From Oscillospiraceae bacterium (GTDB lineage: Bacteria; Bacillota; Clostridia; Oscillospirales; Ruminococcaceae), in contig JAEDHF010000031.1 of NCBI GenBank assembly GCA_016297165.1, positions 1 to 14,347 of the forward strand: a DNA stretch of 14,347 bases. Reading direction: 5' to 3'. Of this stretch, positions 1 through 7,159 are shown one piece after another. Position 1 is the first letter of the stretch. The number at the start of each line of letters is the position of its first letter. A program made the position numbers and the translations under genes. Under the pieces are notes generated by a model. That model was not told where the DNA came from and did not search any database. It saw only the letters and a program-made list of their open reading frames with translations.

Positions 1-40
1 CATATAATCAATCCTAACTATTAAATCGTGGCATAAGCCA

Positions 41-1096
41 TTATGAGTCCATTTCGAGAGCCAGCTCAGCCAGTCTGTCCAATGCCTTCGGATAGCTGTA
101 GCCGCATTCCTTCATAAGGATAGGAAGTACGCTTTCGGTAGTAAAACCGGGAATCGTAGCGATACGTCTTAAAAGAATACGTCCTCCCGAAATACAGAAG
201 GTCATTTTTGCATAGCCCTTGAAATTAAGAATCTTAAAGGCCTTTACTGCGGTAGCCTTAATCCTTTCGGTTTCCTCGGGAGAAAGAGAAGTAGAAACCG
301 TATATTCGCCTGTATATGAAGCGAAGGGGCTGTCGCTTTCGGTTTTTATAAGCTCCCCTAAGGGTGTAACCTCGATTTCATAGGAATTACCGAGGACAAC
401 GCAGTCTATTGTTCTTTCGTTAAGCTGTTCCTCGACGATTGCGGTATGATGATGGGAAAAGGCAATTTTTGCTCCCCGTTTGAGCTCTGCTGCGTTATGA
501 GCGATATTCGCTCCGATAGAGGAGCTGCAGCTCGTAGCGGAAACATAGACAGGGTAGGAAAGGTCCTTTTCTATATCGGCGATAATTTCGTCAATTCTGT
601 TCATATCGCTTCGCTCCATAAGCCTGTATCTCGGGACCTCGATTCCTGCCGAACTAAGTATCTGATGAGTGAGCATCTTATCCATACAGTAAACGGCGGT
701 ATCGGGATTACAGTCTATGTAGGGAATACGGGAAAGCTTTAAAAGACTCTGGATACGTCCGCCCTCGCCGTATTTTCCGTGCAAAGCTGAAAAAACTATA
801 TCAATTCGCTTAAAGGCGGTACTTCCGTCGTCAAGAATGGTGATAATTCCTGAGTGGAGAGGGTCGGGACTTATGATAGCGGAACAGCAGTCGCTGTTAT
901 TCTCCCAGGTTCCGTCCTTAATTTCAGAGTAATCCCCGGGGAAATAAAGCCATCTTCCCGCTTTCGTAATACCGATAGGGGTAATATCGTATTTTTCGGG
1001 AGAAAGACCCGATAAAACCGAATGAGCGGAAACAAGTGAGATTTTATGGTCCTTCGTTACTCCGCCGAATAAAACGGCGGCTCTTATTTTAGCCAT
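41..1096 (-). CDS. ddl: D-alanine--D-alanine ligase family protein, probably catalytically degenerate
   Basis: The 351-aa product has the Ddl/ATP-grasp layout: N-terminal FGG...ISLVSA (residues 10-24), HGKYGEGGRIQ (106-116), CMDKML (137-142), VVLGN (233-237) and TIPGFTTES (314-322). Family enzymes join two D-alanines for peptidoglycan in the cytoplasm. Several active-site positions are altered. The family R-x-D near the C-terminus reads K297-M-T299, the N-E-x-N-T metal site reads R310-R311-I-A313-T, and the VKP lysine that contacts ATP is S186. All three metal ligands (D, E, N) are therefore missing, so normal ligase activity is doubtful. I chose the ATG at 1096 because an AAAGG site precedes it and the sequence then begins MAKIRAAVLFGG as in the family. 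The upstream in-frame extension to 1150 runs into the -10 box. It is transcribed divergently from zur. Family assignment is firm; loss of activity is inferred. Confidence 0.88.
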   Translation of the reverse strand: MAKIRAAVLFGGVTKDHKISLVSAHSVLSGLSPEKYDITPIGITKAGRWLYFPGDYSEIKDGTWENNSDCCSAIISPDPLHSGIITILDDGSTAFKRIDIVFSALHGKYGEGGRIQSLLKLSRIPYIDCNPDTAVYCMDKMLTHQILSSAGIEVPRYRLMERSDMNRIDEIIADIEKDLSYPVYVSATSCSSSIGANIAHNAAELKRGAKIAFSHHHTAIVEEQLNERTIDCVVLGNSYEIEVTPLGELIKTESDSPFASYTGEYTVSTSLSPEETERIKATAVKAFKILNFKGYAKMTFCISGGRILLRRIATIPGFTTESVLPILMKECGYSYPKALDRLAELALEMDS

Positions 1097-1148
1097 AGAG
1101 TAATAATCCTTTCGTCTAAGGGCAGTATGCATAATAATATACCTTACC

Positions 1149-1177
1149 ATTATATCATAGCTTTACTCTTTTTTCAA
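1149..1177 (-). promoter_or_regulatory. sigma-A promoter for the ddl-family gene
   Basis: On the minus strand, a TTGAAA (1177-1172) and a TATAAT (1154-1149) are separated by exactly 17 bp. The predicted transcript starts near 1142, leaving about 45 nt of leader before the ATG at 1096. This position also argues against the longer in-frame start at 1150. Confidence 0.75.
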
Positions 1178-1228
1178 TAGCAAAAAAGGTCAAAACAGGT
1201 ATTTTTTGATATTATTTATAATAAGGTA

Positions 1229-1257
1229 TTGACAAAGCTGGCTTTAAGGAGTACAAT
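1229..1257 (+). promoter_or_regulatory. sigma-A promoter of the zur-znuCB operon
   Basis: A perfect TTGACA (1229-1234) is followed after 17 bp by TACAAT (1252-1257). The expected start site is near 1263-1265, directly on the inverted repeat at 1261-1289, which suggests repressor control. The leader to the zur ATG would be about 58 nt and contains an AGAAAGGG ribosome binding site at 1305-1312. Confidence 0.8.
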
Positions 1258-1260
1258 ATG

Positions 1261-1289
1261 AAAATGAAATCAGAATTCAAATTCATTTT
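1261..1289. promoter_or_regulatory. inverted repeat at the transcription start, candidate Zur/Fur-family operator
   Basis: AAAATGAA (1261-1268) and TTCATTTT (1282-1289) are perfect complementary arms of 8 bp around a 13-bp centre that includes GAATTC. It lies immediately downstream of the -10 box, where a bound dimer would block initiation. The centre is too A/T-rich and no T-run follows, so a terminator is unlikely. Assignment to Zur rests on the first gene of the operon and is inferred; the sequence does not closely match the Bacillus Zur box as I remember it. Confidence 0.5.
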
Positions 1290-1321
1290 TAGCTATATGC
1301 CTTAAGAAAGGGCGTTGCATT

Positions 1322-1735
1322 ATGGAATATAAAACAAGACAGCGTGATATCATAGATACCCTTATAAATCGTATCGGAGAGCGTCATTTTACTGCGGACG
1401 AAATATATCTTCTTCTGACGCAGGAGGAGCGTAAGGTAGGAAAAACCACAATATACCGTTATCTTGAGCGGCTTGTTGCGGAGGGCTCTCTTAAGCGTTT
1501 TCGTAACGAGGACGGTTCAAGCTCTTATTATAAATTCAGGAAGAACGAGGGCTGCGACGACCATTTTCATTTGAAGTGTCTGCAGTGCGGAAAAATGCTC
1601 CATATAGAGTGTTCTTATCTTGATGAGCTTAATAAGCATATTTCCGAGCATCACGGCTTTTGCGTTGATAGTTCGAGAGCTGTGCTTTACGGCTACTGTG
1701 CCGAATGTGACGGAAAGGGTACTAAAAAACTATGA
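1322..1735 (+). CDS. zur: Fur-family transcriptional repressor, probable zinc regulator Zur
   Basis: The 137-aa length is typical of Fur-family regulators. Residues 1-60 form the winged-helix DNA-binding part, with FTADEIYLLL (23-32) and GKTTIYRYLERL (40-51), matching the family's TVYR recognition helix. The dimerisation part contains the metal region HFHLKCLQCG (81-90), plus a second CxxC pair at C126 and C129. C86/C89 and C126/C129 would bind the structural zinc. Fur paralogues (Fur, Zur, PerR) are hard to separate from sequence alone. The zinc assignment comes from the 4-nt overlap with a znuC-like ATPase gene followed by znuB. It would repress this operon when zinc is plentiful, probably through the inverted repeat at 1261-1289. 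The start is supported by AGAAAGGG about 9 nt upstream. Confidence 0.88.
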   Translation: MEYKTRQRDIIDTLINRIGERHFTADEIYLLLTQEERKVGKTTIYRYLERLVAEGSLKRFRNEDGSSSYYKFRKNEGCDDHFHLKCLQCGKMLHIECSYLDELNKHISEHHGFCVDSSRAVLYGYCAECDGKGTKKL

Positions 1736-2445
1736 AGCTTATAGAATGTGATAAACTCTGTATGAAATACGAGGGTGTAAGCGCCTTTGAGGATCTGAGC
1801 TTTACTGTTGACGAGGGCGATTTTCTTTGCATTGTTGGCGAAAACGGCTCGGGAAAATCTACTCTTATTAAAGGTCTTCTCGGACTTAAGCAGTACAGCT
1901 CGGGAAGTATTACCTTTTCCGGAGTAAAGCAGAAGGAAATAGGCTATCTGCCACAGCAGACGGTGGCGCAGAAGGATTTTCCCGCTACTGTAGGCGAGGT
2001 GGTTATATCGGGCTGCCTTAACCGTAACGGAATTTTTCCTTTTTATACAAAGGAAAATAAGGAACGGGCGGCTTCCGAGATAAAGAAGATGAAGATTGAG
2101 AATATCGTTAAGAAAAGCTATCGTAATCTATCGGGTGGTCAGCAGCAGAGGGTGCTTCTTGCCCGTGCGCTTTGCGCAACGGAGAAGCTGCTGCTTTTGG
2201 ATGAGCCTGTTTCGGGACTTGACCCCCTTGTTACCTCGGAAATGTACGAGGTTATAAGCGATCTTAACGAAAAAAGTAAGGTTACCGTAATTATGGTAAC
2301 TCACGATATCCATAATGCCGTTCATTACAGCAATAAAATACTTCATATGTCGGGAAACGGCTACTTTTTCGGGGCTACAGAGGATTATATGAAAACCGAT
2401 ATTTTCAGAGCTATGTCGGGAGGTTGTTTTCATCATGGTAAATGA
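1732..2445 (+). CDS. znuC: zinc/manganese-type ABC transporter ATP-binding protein
   Basis: This 237-aa protein is a complete ABC ATPase: Walker A GENGSGKST (36-44), Q-loop YLPQ (72-75), signature LSGGQQQRV (133-141), Walker B LLLLDEP (153-159) and H-loop VTHD with H191. It would power metal uptake on the inner face of the membrane together with the permease encoded next. The ATG overlaps the zur stop (ATGA, 4 nt), indicating translational coupling. The C-terminal tail ends in a Cys/His-rich GGCFHHGK; His-rich tails occur in some metal transporter ATPases, but a metal-binding role here is only a guess. ZnuC, MntB and similar ATPases are close relatives; zinc is preferred because of the linked regulator. 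Confidence 0.9.
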   Translation: MKLIECDKLCMKYEGVSAFEDLSFTVDEGDFLCIVGENGSGKSTLIKGLLGLKQYSSGSITFSGVKQKEIGYLPQQTVAQKDFPATVGEVVISGCLNRNGIFPFYTKENKERAASEIKKMKIENIVKKSYRNLSGGQQQRVLLARALCATEKLLLLDEPVSGLDPLVTSEMYEVISDLNEKSKVTVIMVTHDIHNAVHYSNKILHMSGNGYFFGATEDYMKTDIFRAMSGGCFHHGK

Positions 2446-3256
2446 GTTAATCGAGGTTTTCGGATATAGCTTTATGCAAAGAGCCTTAATCGTAGGTATT
2501 CTCGTGTCCCTTTGTGCGGCCGTCCTCGGTACAAGCCTTGTGCTTAAGCGCTATTCAATGATAGGCGACGGGCTGTCCCATGTAAGCTACGGCGCTTTCG
2601 CAATAGCGGCGGCGGCAGGTATTGCTCCTTTGTATTTTGCTATACCTGTGGTAATTGTGGCTGCTTTTCTTCTTTTAAGGATTACTGCCAACGGAAAAAT
2701 CAACGGCGACAGCGCTATAGCCATTCTCTCCAGCAGCTCACTCGCTATAGGTATGATTGTCCTTTCGGTAAGCGGCGTTTCCATAGATATCAACAGCTAT
2801 ATGTTCGGAAGCGTCCTTGCGCTTACGGAAAATGATGTTCTTGTTTCTGTGATATGCTCTTCGGCAGTCTGCGTGCTTTACTTCTTTTTCTACCACAGAA
2901 TTTTTGCAGTAACTTTTGATGAAAGCTTTTCGGGGGCTACGGGAATTCATACGGGCATATACAACACCCTAATCTCCGTACTTACCGCCGTAACAATAGT
3001 AATAGGTATGAAGCTTATGGGCGCCTTACTTATTTCAAGTCTTATGATTTTCCCCTCTCTTACCTCTATGCGTATCTGCAGGAGCTTCAGAAGCGTAGCA
3101 ATCTGTTCTGCGGCTATTTCGGTGCTTTGCTTCGTATCGGGGCTTATACTTTCCTATTATATAGATATTCCTACCGGCTCGGGCATAGTAGTTCTCAATC
3201 TTATTGTATTTCTTATTTTTGCCCTTATCGGAAGAATCAGGAGAATTAACGAGTAA
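2435..3256 (+). CDS. znuB: zinc/manganese-type ABC transporter permease
   Basis: The 273-aa hydrophobic protein belongs to the ABC-3 metal permease family (ZnuB/MntC/TroC type). Family hallmarks are GTSLVLKRYSMIGDGLSHVSYGAFA near residues 32-56, where the ATPase docks, and GMKLMGALLISSLMIFPSLTSM near 190-211. It has roughly eight hydrophobic segments over its whole length. The start lies 11 nt inside znuC and has a strong GGGAGG site at 2418-2423, so the two proteins are probably made in balanced amounts. It should form a dimeric channel with the ATPase dimer. The usual partner, an extracytoplasmic ZnuA-type binding protein, is not encoded downstream in this window. Confidence 0.9.
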   Translation: MVNELIEVFGYSFMQRALIVGILVSLCAAVLGTSLVLKRYSMIGDGLSHVSYGAFAIAAAAGIAPLYFAIPVVIVAAFLLLRITANGKINGDSAIAILSSSSLAIGMIVLSVSGVSIDINSYMFGSVLALTENDVLVSVICSSAVCVLYFFFYHRIFAVTFDESFSGATGIHTGIYNTLISVLTAVTIVIGMKLMGALLISSLMIFPSLTSMRICRSFRSVAICSAAISVLCFVSGLILSYYIDIPTGSGIVVLNLIVFLIFALIGRIRRINE

Positions 3257-3266
3257 AACAAAAAAA

Positions 3267-3295
3267 TTGACATTTTTTGCCCATTATGCTATAAT
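3267..3295 (+). promoter_or_regulatory. perfect-consensus sigma-A promoter for the 3334-5752 operon
   Basis: TTGACA (3267-3272), a 17-bp spacer and TATAAT (3290-3295) match the consensus at all twelve positions. It sits 10 nt after the znuB stop. No hairpin terminator separates the two operons, so read-through from znuB is also possible. Confidence 0.85.
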
Positions 3296-3333
3296 AAATT
3301 ATTATGGATTAAACGCTTAAAGGAGCGGATAAT

Positions 3334-4320
3334 ATGGCTGAGAATAATGATTTTTCGGCAGAAAGCAGGGAAGAGGAGGAATTCAACTCTCTTCTTAACG
3401 CTGCCGCAAAAATGGTAAATAAAAACTCTGATAACGGCGATTCCGGAGAAGGAGCTTCTTCTGGGTCTGTTTCCTCTGTACCTTTTTCAAGCGGCGGAAG
3501 CGGAAAGCTTACACAGGAAGCTATAGAGGCTCTTCTTAATTCTGCACCGCCTAAGGAGTCTATCGACGACGCTTTTATTGATAAGGTTATGAGCGAGCAG
3601 GATCCTCTTGCCGAACCGTCAGCAAGCAGTGCTCCTGATACGGGAGCTACAGCGGTGGCTGACGATACCGATAAGATTGCATCTATGCTCGGAGCGGGTC
3701 TTCCTTCCGATGATGATGACGAAAATGATGTAACCGTATTGGTTAATAACTCTCCCGACGGTATCCCCGACGAAATAATCGGTAAGAAAAGAAGCTTCGG
3801 CTTTATTATTACTCTTGCGGCAGCCGTTGTAGCGGCAGCCCTCGGTTTTTGCGTATGTCTCCTGCTGTTTGGCAATCTTTTCAAGAGCTCTGACGAGGAA
3901 TTCGCTATCCTTGCTGCCAATGCAGTAAACAGCAGTCTCCCCGTTAACAATGAGCTCTATATATACAAGGCTTTTGTTAAAAACGGCTCTGCTGCTAAGG
4001 AATGTATTCTTTACGGCGTAGTTGACTATAACGGAGAGACAAGAACCGACATTTTCCGTGTTGTGTTAAATAACGATAACCCTGATAAGCTTAAACTGAA
4101 GGTTTATTTTACTCTTGATGAGAACGATGAGGACTATATAGCTATGAAGAATTCCGAGGATTCGGAAAAGAAGATACAAGCAAGCGTTCGCAAAAACTAT
4201 TCAGACAGTATTTATGCCGCCGACAAGGAAATAAGAATCGGAGTACCGGAATGGAAAAGTACTGATTGCGGAATAATAAATAAAAATATAACTTCCGAAC
4301 AGGTTAAAGAAGATGAATAA
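3334..4320 (+). CDS. acidic single-pass membrane protein of unknown function
   Basis: I do not recognise a family for this 328-aa protein. Residues 1-150 are low-complexity, Ser/Gly-rich and strongly acidic (for example SDDDDENDD-like stretch near 125-132) and are probably disordered in the cytoplasm. One membrane helix spans about 154-181 after a KKR positive patch (151-153), which predicts an N-in, C-out topology. The extracytoplasmic part (183-328) alternates hydrophobic and charged residues and may fold as a small alpha/beta domain. In the N-tail, LTQEAIEALLNS (59-70) resembles the N-terminal motif of FliM/FliN (LSQxEIDALL), and similar short helices occur at 16-24 and 112-119. An AAAGGAG site lies 8 nt upstream of the ATG. 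It is the first gene of the operon with the CmpB-like and HD genes. A role as membrane scaffold is speculation. Confidence 0.75.
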   Translation: MAENNDFSAESREEEEFNSLLNAAAKMVNKNSDNGDSGEGASSGSVSSVPFSSGGSGKLTQEAIEALLNSAPPKESIDDAFIDKVMSEQDPLAEPSASSAPDTGATAVADDTDKIASMLGAGLPSDDDDENDVTVLVNNSPDGIPDEIIGKKRSFGFIITLAAAVVAAALGFCVCLLLFGNLFKSSDEEFAILAANAVNSSLPVNNELYIYKAFVKNGSAAKECILYGVVDYNGETRTDIFRVVLNNDNPDKLKLKVYFTLDENDEDYIAMKNSEDSEKKIQASVRKNYSDSIYAADKEIRIGVPEWKSTDCGIINKNITSEQVKEDE

Positions 4321-4331
4321 GGAGAGAATCT

Positions 4332-5066
4332 ATGACGTTACTAGACTATAAAGTTGAAGAAATAGCTTTTATGTTCATGCTTTTCTGCAATATAGGCTGG
4401 ATTCAGGAATCGGCTATTGAGTCCTTTTACCACAGGCGCCTTATAAACAGAGGTTTTCTTAAGGGACCCTACATTCCAATTTACGGCTTCGGAGGAACAT
4501 TTCTGCTTTTTTGTTGCACGCCATTCAGGAACAATGGTTTTGTAGTATATATAGTTGCTCTTCTTGGCTGTACTGTTCTTGAATACTTCGTGGGCTGGTT
4601 TATGGAAACGGTCTTCCATAAGCAGTTCTGGGACTACAGTATGATGAATTTTACATACAAGAACAGGATTTCTCTTGTATCTTCAATGTTCTGGGGCATT
4701 ATGGGGCTTTTTATGGTGTATGTTCTCCAGGATGCAGTGAACTGGCTTATCGGTGTTGTTCCTGTAACAGTAATGATAGTATATACTTCGGTAATGGCTG
4801 TTGCTATGATTACCGACTGTATAATAACCTCGGCAAAACAGGCGCAGTTCTTCAAGAAAATTAAGGAGCTGCCCTATGATAAGGCTAAGAAGCTTGTTAC
4901 CGAGAAATTCATTATGATGGGCGGAGCGGTAATGAGGCGCCGTGAAAAAGTATATGAATTCATAAATAAGCTCAGGAATAAGGAAATAGAATTATTCGAG
5001 GAAGAAGAAAGCGATATCCGTAGTATTTCCAAGGATAACGCTAAGGATGAATCTGATTATAAATAA
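4332..5066 (+). CDS. CmpB/DUF1113-type membrane protein (putative ABC-transporter type IV family)
   Basis: The 244-aa protein matches what I know of PF06541, annotated as putative ABC-transporter type IV without a demonstrated transport role. Recognisable signatures are GWIQESAIES (22-31), RGFLKGPYIPIYGFGG (40-55), GWFMETVF (88-95), WDYS (100-103) and SMFWGIMG (118-125). Five hydrophobic segments lie near 9-27, 45-62, 69-93, 112-138 and 142-166. A basic then acidic cytoplasmic tail (170-244) follows, including MRRREK at 201-206 and a Glu-rich stretch at 219-227. No ABC ATPase is encoded beside it, so the transporter label should not be taken literally. The gene starts 11 nt after the preceding one with AAGGAG at 4319-4324, and its stop overlaps the next ATG by one base (TAATG). 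Confidence 0.85.
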   Translation: MTLLDYKVEEIAFMFMLFCNIGWIQESAIESFYHRRLINRGFLKGPYIPIYGFGGTFLLFCCTPFRNNGFVVYIVALLGCTVLEYFVGWFMETVFHKQFWDYSMMNFTYKNRISLVSSMFWGIMGLFMVYVLQDAVNWLIGVVPVTVMIVYTSVMAVAMITDCIITSAKQAQFFKKIKELPYDKAKKLVTEKFIMMGGAVMRRREKVYEFINKLRNKEIELFEEEESDIRSISKDNAKDESDYK

Positions 5067-5752
5067 TGGGTACAAACGATTATATTAAAAGAAGTAAAAG
5101 GCTTAAATATAAGCCGGTTGGATATGATAAATACAATAGGGATAGAAAGAGCCCTTTCGATAAAAAACGTATGGAGGAGCATTATTTTCATAAGGCTGCC
5201 GCTGAAATCGTGAACAACAATAAAATGCAGTCCACGAAAAAATGCATACAGCATGGTAATGTTTCCGTTTACGGTCATAGCGCAGCAGTAGCGGCATACA
5301 GCGTAAAGCTGGCTGAAAAGCTCGGTATCAGATACGATAAAAGAAGCCTTATAAGAGGTGCGTTGCTGCACGATTTTTTCCTCTACGACTGGCATAAGAC
5401 CAACAATGTAGGAGACGGGCTCCATGGCTTCGCTCATCCTCTTACCGCCTCAAAGAATGCAGTAAGAAATTTCAGGCTCAATAAAAAGGAGCTTGATATA
5501 ATAAGAACCCACATGTGGCCGCTTACACTAAGAAAGCTACCGAAGCACAGGGAAAGCTGGCTTGTCTGCATTGTGGATAAGTATTGTTCCATTCTCGAAA
5601 CCTTGAAGATTAACAAATACGGCGATAACAGCTTCATCAGGAACGAGATTTTAGCGGCAATCGCCGAGGAAGAAAAGCGGCGGCTTCTTAAGCTTAAAAA
5701 GGCGAAGTCGTTACAGCTTAATGAAAACAGCGCCAATGATAAAAACAAATAA
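5066..5752 (+). CDS. HD-domain protein, putative metal-dependent phosphohydrolase
   Basis: The 228-aa protein has an HD superfamily core: H71 in VYGHS, the H102-D103 doublet in ALLHDFF, H120/H124 in GLHGFAHP, H149 in RTHMWPLT and D171 in IVDKYCS. These residues would bind one or two divalent metals and hydrolyse a phosphoester. The substrate (nucleotide, cyclic nucleotide or other) cannot be told from the motifs. A basic N-terminal extension of about 50 residues (KRSKRLKYK near 8-16) and a Lys-rich C-terminus (190-210) suggest contact with nucleic acid or membrane lipid, but this is inference. The ATG shares a base with the stop of the CmpB-like gene and lacks a strong Shine-Dalgarno at normal spacing, so translation is probably coupled. 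The gene ends one base before a hairpin terminator. Confidence 0.85.
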   Translation: MGTNDYIKRSKRLKYKPVGYDKYNRDRKSPFDKKRMEEHYFHKAAAEIVNNNKMQSTKKCIQHGNVSVYGHSAAVAAYSVKLAEKLGIRYDKRSLIRGALLHDFFLYDWHKTNNVGDGLHGFAHPLTASKNAVRNFRLNKKELDIIRTHMWPLTLRKLPKHRESWLVCIVDKYCSILETLKINKYGDNSFIRNEILAAIAEEEKRRLLKLKKAKSLQLNENSANDKNK

Positions 5753-5790
5753 AAAATGGACTGCTCCGTTTTATCGGGGCAGTCCATTTT
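5753..5790. terminator. bidirectional intrinsic terminator between convergent operons
   Basis: AAAATGGACTGC (5753-5764) pairs perfectly with GCAGTCCATTTT (5779-5790). TCCG/CGGG extends the stem by four pairs, one of them G-U, around a 6-nt loop. Both flanks supply T-runs: TTTT on the plus side and six T on the minus side. It ends the HD-gene operon and the opposing MATE gene. Confidence 0.93.
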
Positions 5791-5802
5791 GTATGAATCT
5801 GA

Positions 5803-7158
5803 TTAAAAGCTTTTGATATGCTTTTTCCATACTCCGCTGATATAGAATATGGCTGAAATAGCTGCCGACACTCCCCAGCCGATTGGCCATGACCACCATA
5901 CGCCGATAAGTCCCATTCCGAGAGTGCCCGAAAAGATAAAAGCGAGGGCTACTCTTAAAACGAGGTCGCTGAAGGTGGTTATCATAAATAGCGTCATAGC
6001 TCCCGAGCCTTTAAAAATAGCGTCACAGTTAAGCTTTGTGGTAACCGTGAAATAAAAGGGCGAAACGATAAGGAGAAAATCGTAGCCTATAGAAATAGCC
6101 TTTCCGTCGGGGCTTTCCATAAATACTCCGATAAGCTCGTTTCCTAAAAGAAGGTACAGGAGGGTGGTGCACGTACTGATTAAAAGAGAAATGATAACCG
6201 AGGACTTGAAGCCCTTCGGAATTCTGTCGTGTTTACCTGCTCCTATATTCTGTGCTGTGAAGCCCGAAAGACCGTTTGACATTGTTGCGATACAGGTTAC
6301 GAGAAAGGTGTTTAGCTTAATTGCGGCAGAGTAACCGGCGATAGCGGAAGAGCCGAAATCGTTGATAATACCCTGTATAAAAAGATTACCTACTGAAACG
6401 AAGCTCTGCTGTAAAACCGAGGGAATAGCAACCGAGAGTATCTTTTTAAGCATATTGCCCGAAAAAAGGGCAGGCTTCTCACTGCACTCAAGCCTATGCA
6501 GTCTCACAATCAGCAGGATAAAGGCTAAAACTGCGGAAAAGCCCTGGGCTACGAAGGTTGACCAGGCTATACCCGAAATGCCCATTTTAAAGCATACGAC
6601 CGTAACAATGTCGAGGATAATATTTCCTACCGAGGACATTATCAGCAGATAGAGCGGTGTTTTAGAGTCACCGAAGGAGGCGAAAATACCGTTACTTACG
6701 TTATAGAAAAATAAAAAGGGAAGACCGAGAATATATATGTTAAGGTAAATACAGCTGTCCGAATATATATTCTGTGGTGTGTTAAGAGCGGTAATTATAG
6801 GCTCACAGGCTATAGCGCCCGTAACGGTAAGAATAAGGCTAAGTATCCCTACAAAAATAAAGGAGGTAGTAATCGAGGTTTTAAGCTTCGTGAAATTATG
6901 GCTTCCGAATAAATTTGATGCTACTACGGAACAGCCTGCGCTGACGCCTGTGGCTACTGCGATAAAAAGCATTGTTACAGGGTAGCTGGCGCCGATAGCC
7001 GCAAGAGCATTTTCGCCGTTTTCTATAAGCTTTCCTGCGATTATGCTGTCGGCGATGTTGTAAAACTGCTGAAAGGCTACGCTAATTAAAAGGGGAAGAG
7101 AAAATTTAAGGAGAACCTTCGAGGGTGAACCTACCGTTAAGTCTGTATTTCTGCTCAA
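5803..7158 (-). CDS. MATE family efflux transporter
   Basis: The 451-aa length and about twelve hydrophobic segments fit the MATE (multidrug and toxic compound extrusion) family, Na+ or H+ antiporters of the cytoplasmic membrane. Characteristic regions are the N-terminal LTVGSPSKVLLKFSLPLLIS start, QQFYNIADSIIAGKL (25-39), ALAAIGASYPV (47-57) and FFYNVSNGIFASFGDSKTPLY near 149-169. The second half repeats the pattern (QQSFVSVGNLFIQGI near 250-264). The start is TTG at 7158, supported by AGAAGG about 8 nt upstream; no ATG lies near with a better site. It begins 1 nt after the stop of the U32 gene, so it is the last gene of that operon. Substrate cannot be predicted from sequence. Confidence 0.92.
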   Translation of the reverse strand: MSRNTDLTVGSPSKVLLKFSLPLLISVAFQQFYNIADSIIAGKLIENGENALAAIGASYPVTMLFIAVATGVSAGCSVVASNLFGSHNFTKLKTSITTSFIFVGILSLILTVTGAIACEPIITALNTPQNIYSDSCIYLNIYILGLPFLFFYNVSNGIFASFGDSKTPLYLLIMSSVGNIILDIVTVVCFKMGISGIAWSTFVAQGFSAVLAFILLIVRLHRLECSEKPALFSGNMLKKILSVAIPSVLQQSFVSVGNLFIQGIINDFGSSAIAGYSAAIKLNTFLVTCIATMSNGLSGFTAQNIGAGKHDRIPKGFKSSVIISLLISTCTTLLYLLLGNELIGVFMESPDGKAISIGYDFLLIVSPFYFTVTTKLNCDAIFKGSGAMTLFMITTFSDLVLRVALAFIFSGTLGMGLIGVWWSWPIGWGVSAAISAIFYISGVWKKHIKSF

Positions 7159-7159
7159 G

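Noticed and set aside
29..40. Small palindrome TGGCATAAGCCA just after the ddl-family stop
   Set aside because: A stem of only 4 bp with no following T-run is too weak to call a terminator.
1097..1150. N-terminal extension of the ddl-family ORF to 1150
   Set aside because: It would start inside the -10 box of the gene's own promoter, and homology begins at MAKIRAAVLFGG.
3309..3950. 213-codon antisense ORF opposite the acidic membrane protein gene
   Set aside because: Its Ser/Ala/Leu-rich translation mirrors the low-complexity sense gene; it has no recognisable domain, and the sense gene has a perfect promoter and ribosome binding site.
4332..5066. Treating the CmpB-like gene as part of an ABC transporter
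   Set aside because: No ATPase is encoded beside it, and the family name is not backed by a demonstrated transport function; the nearby ABC genes form a separate metal operon.
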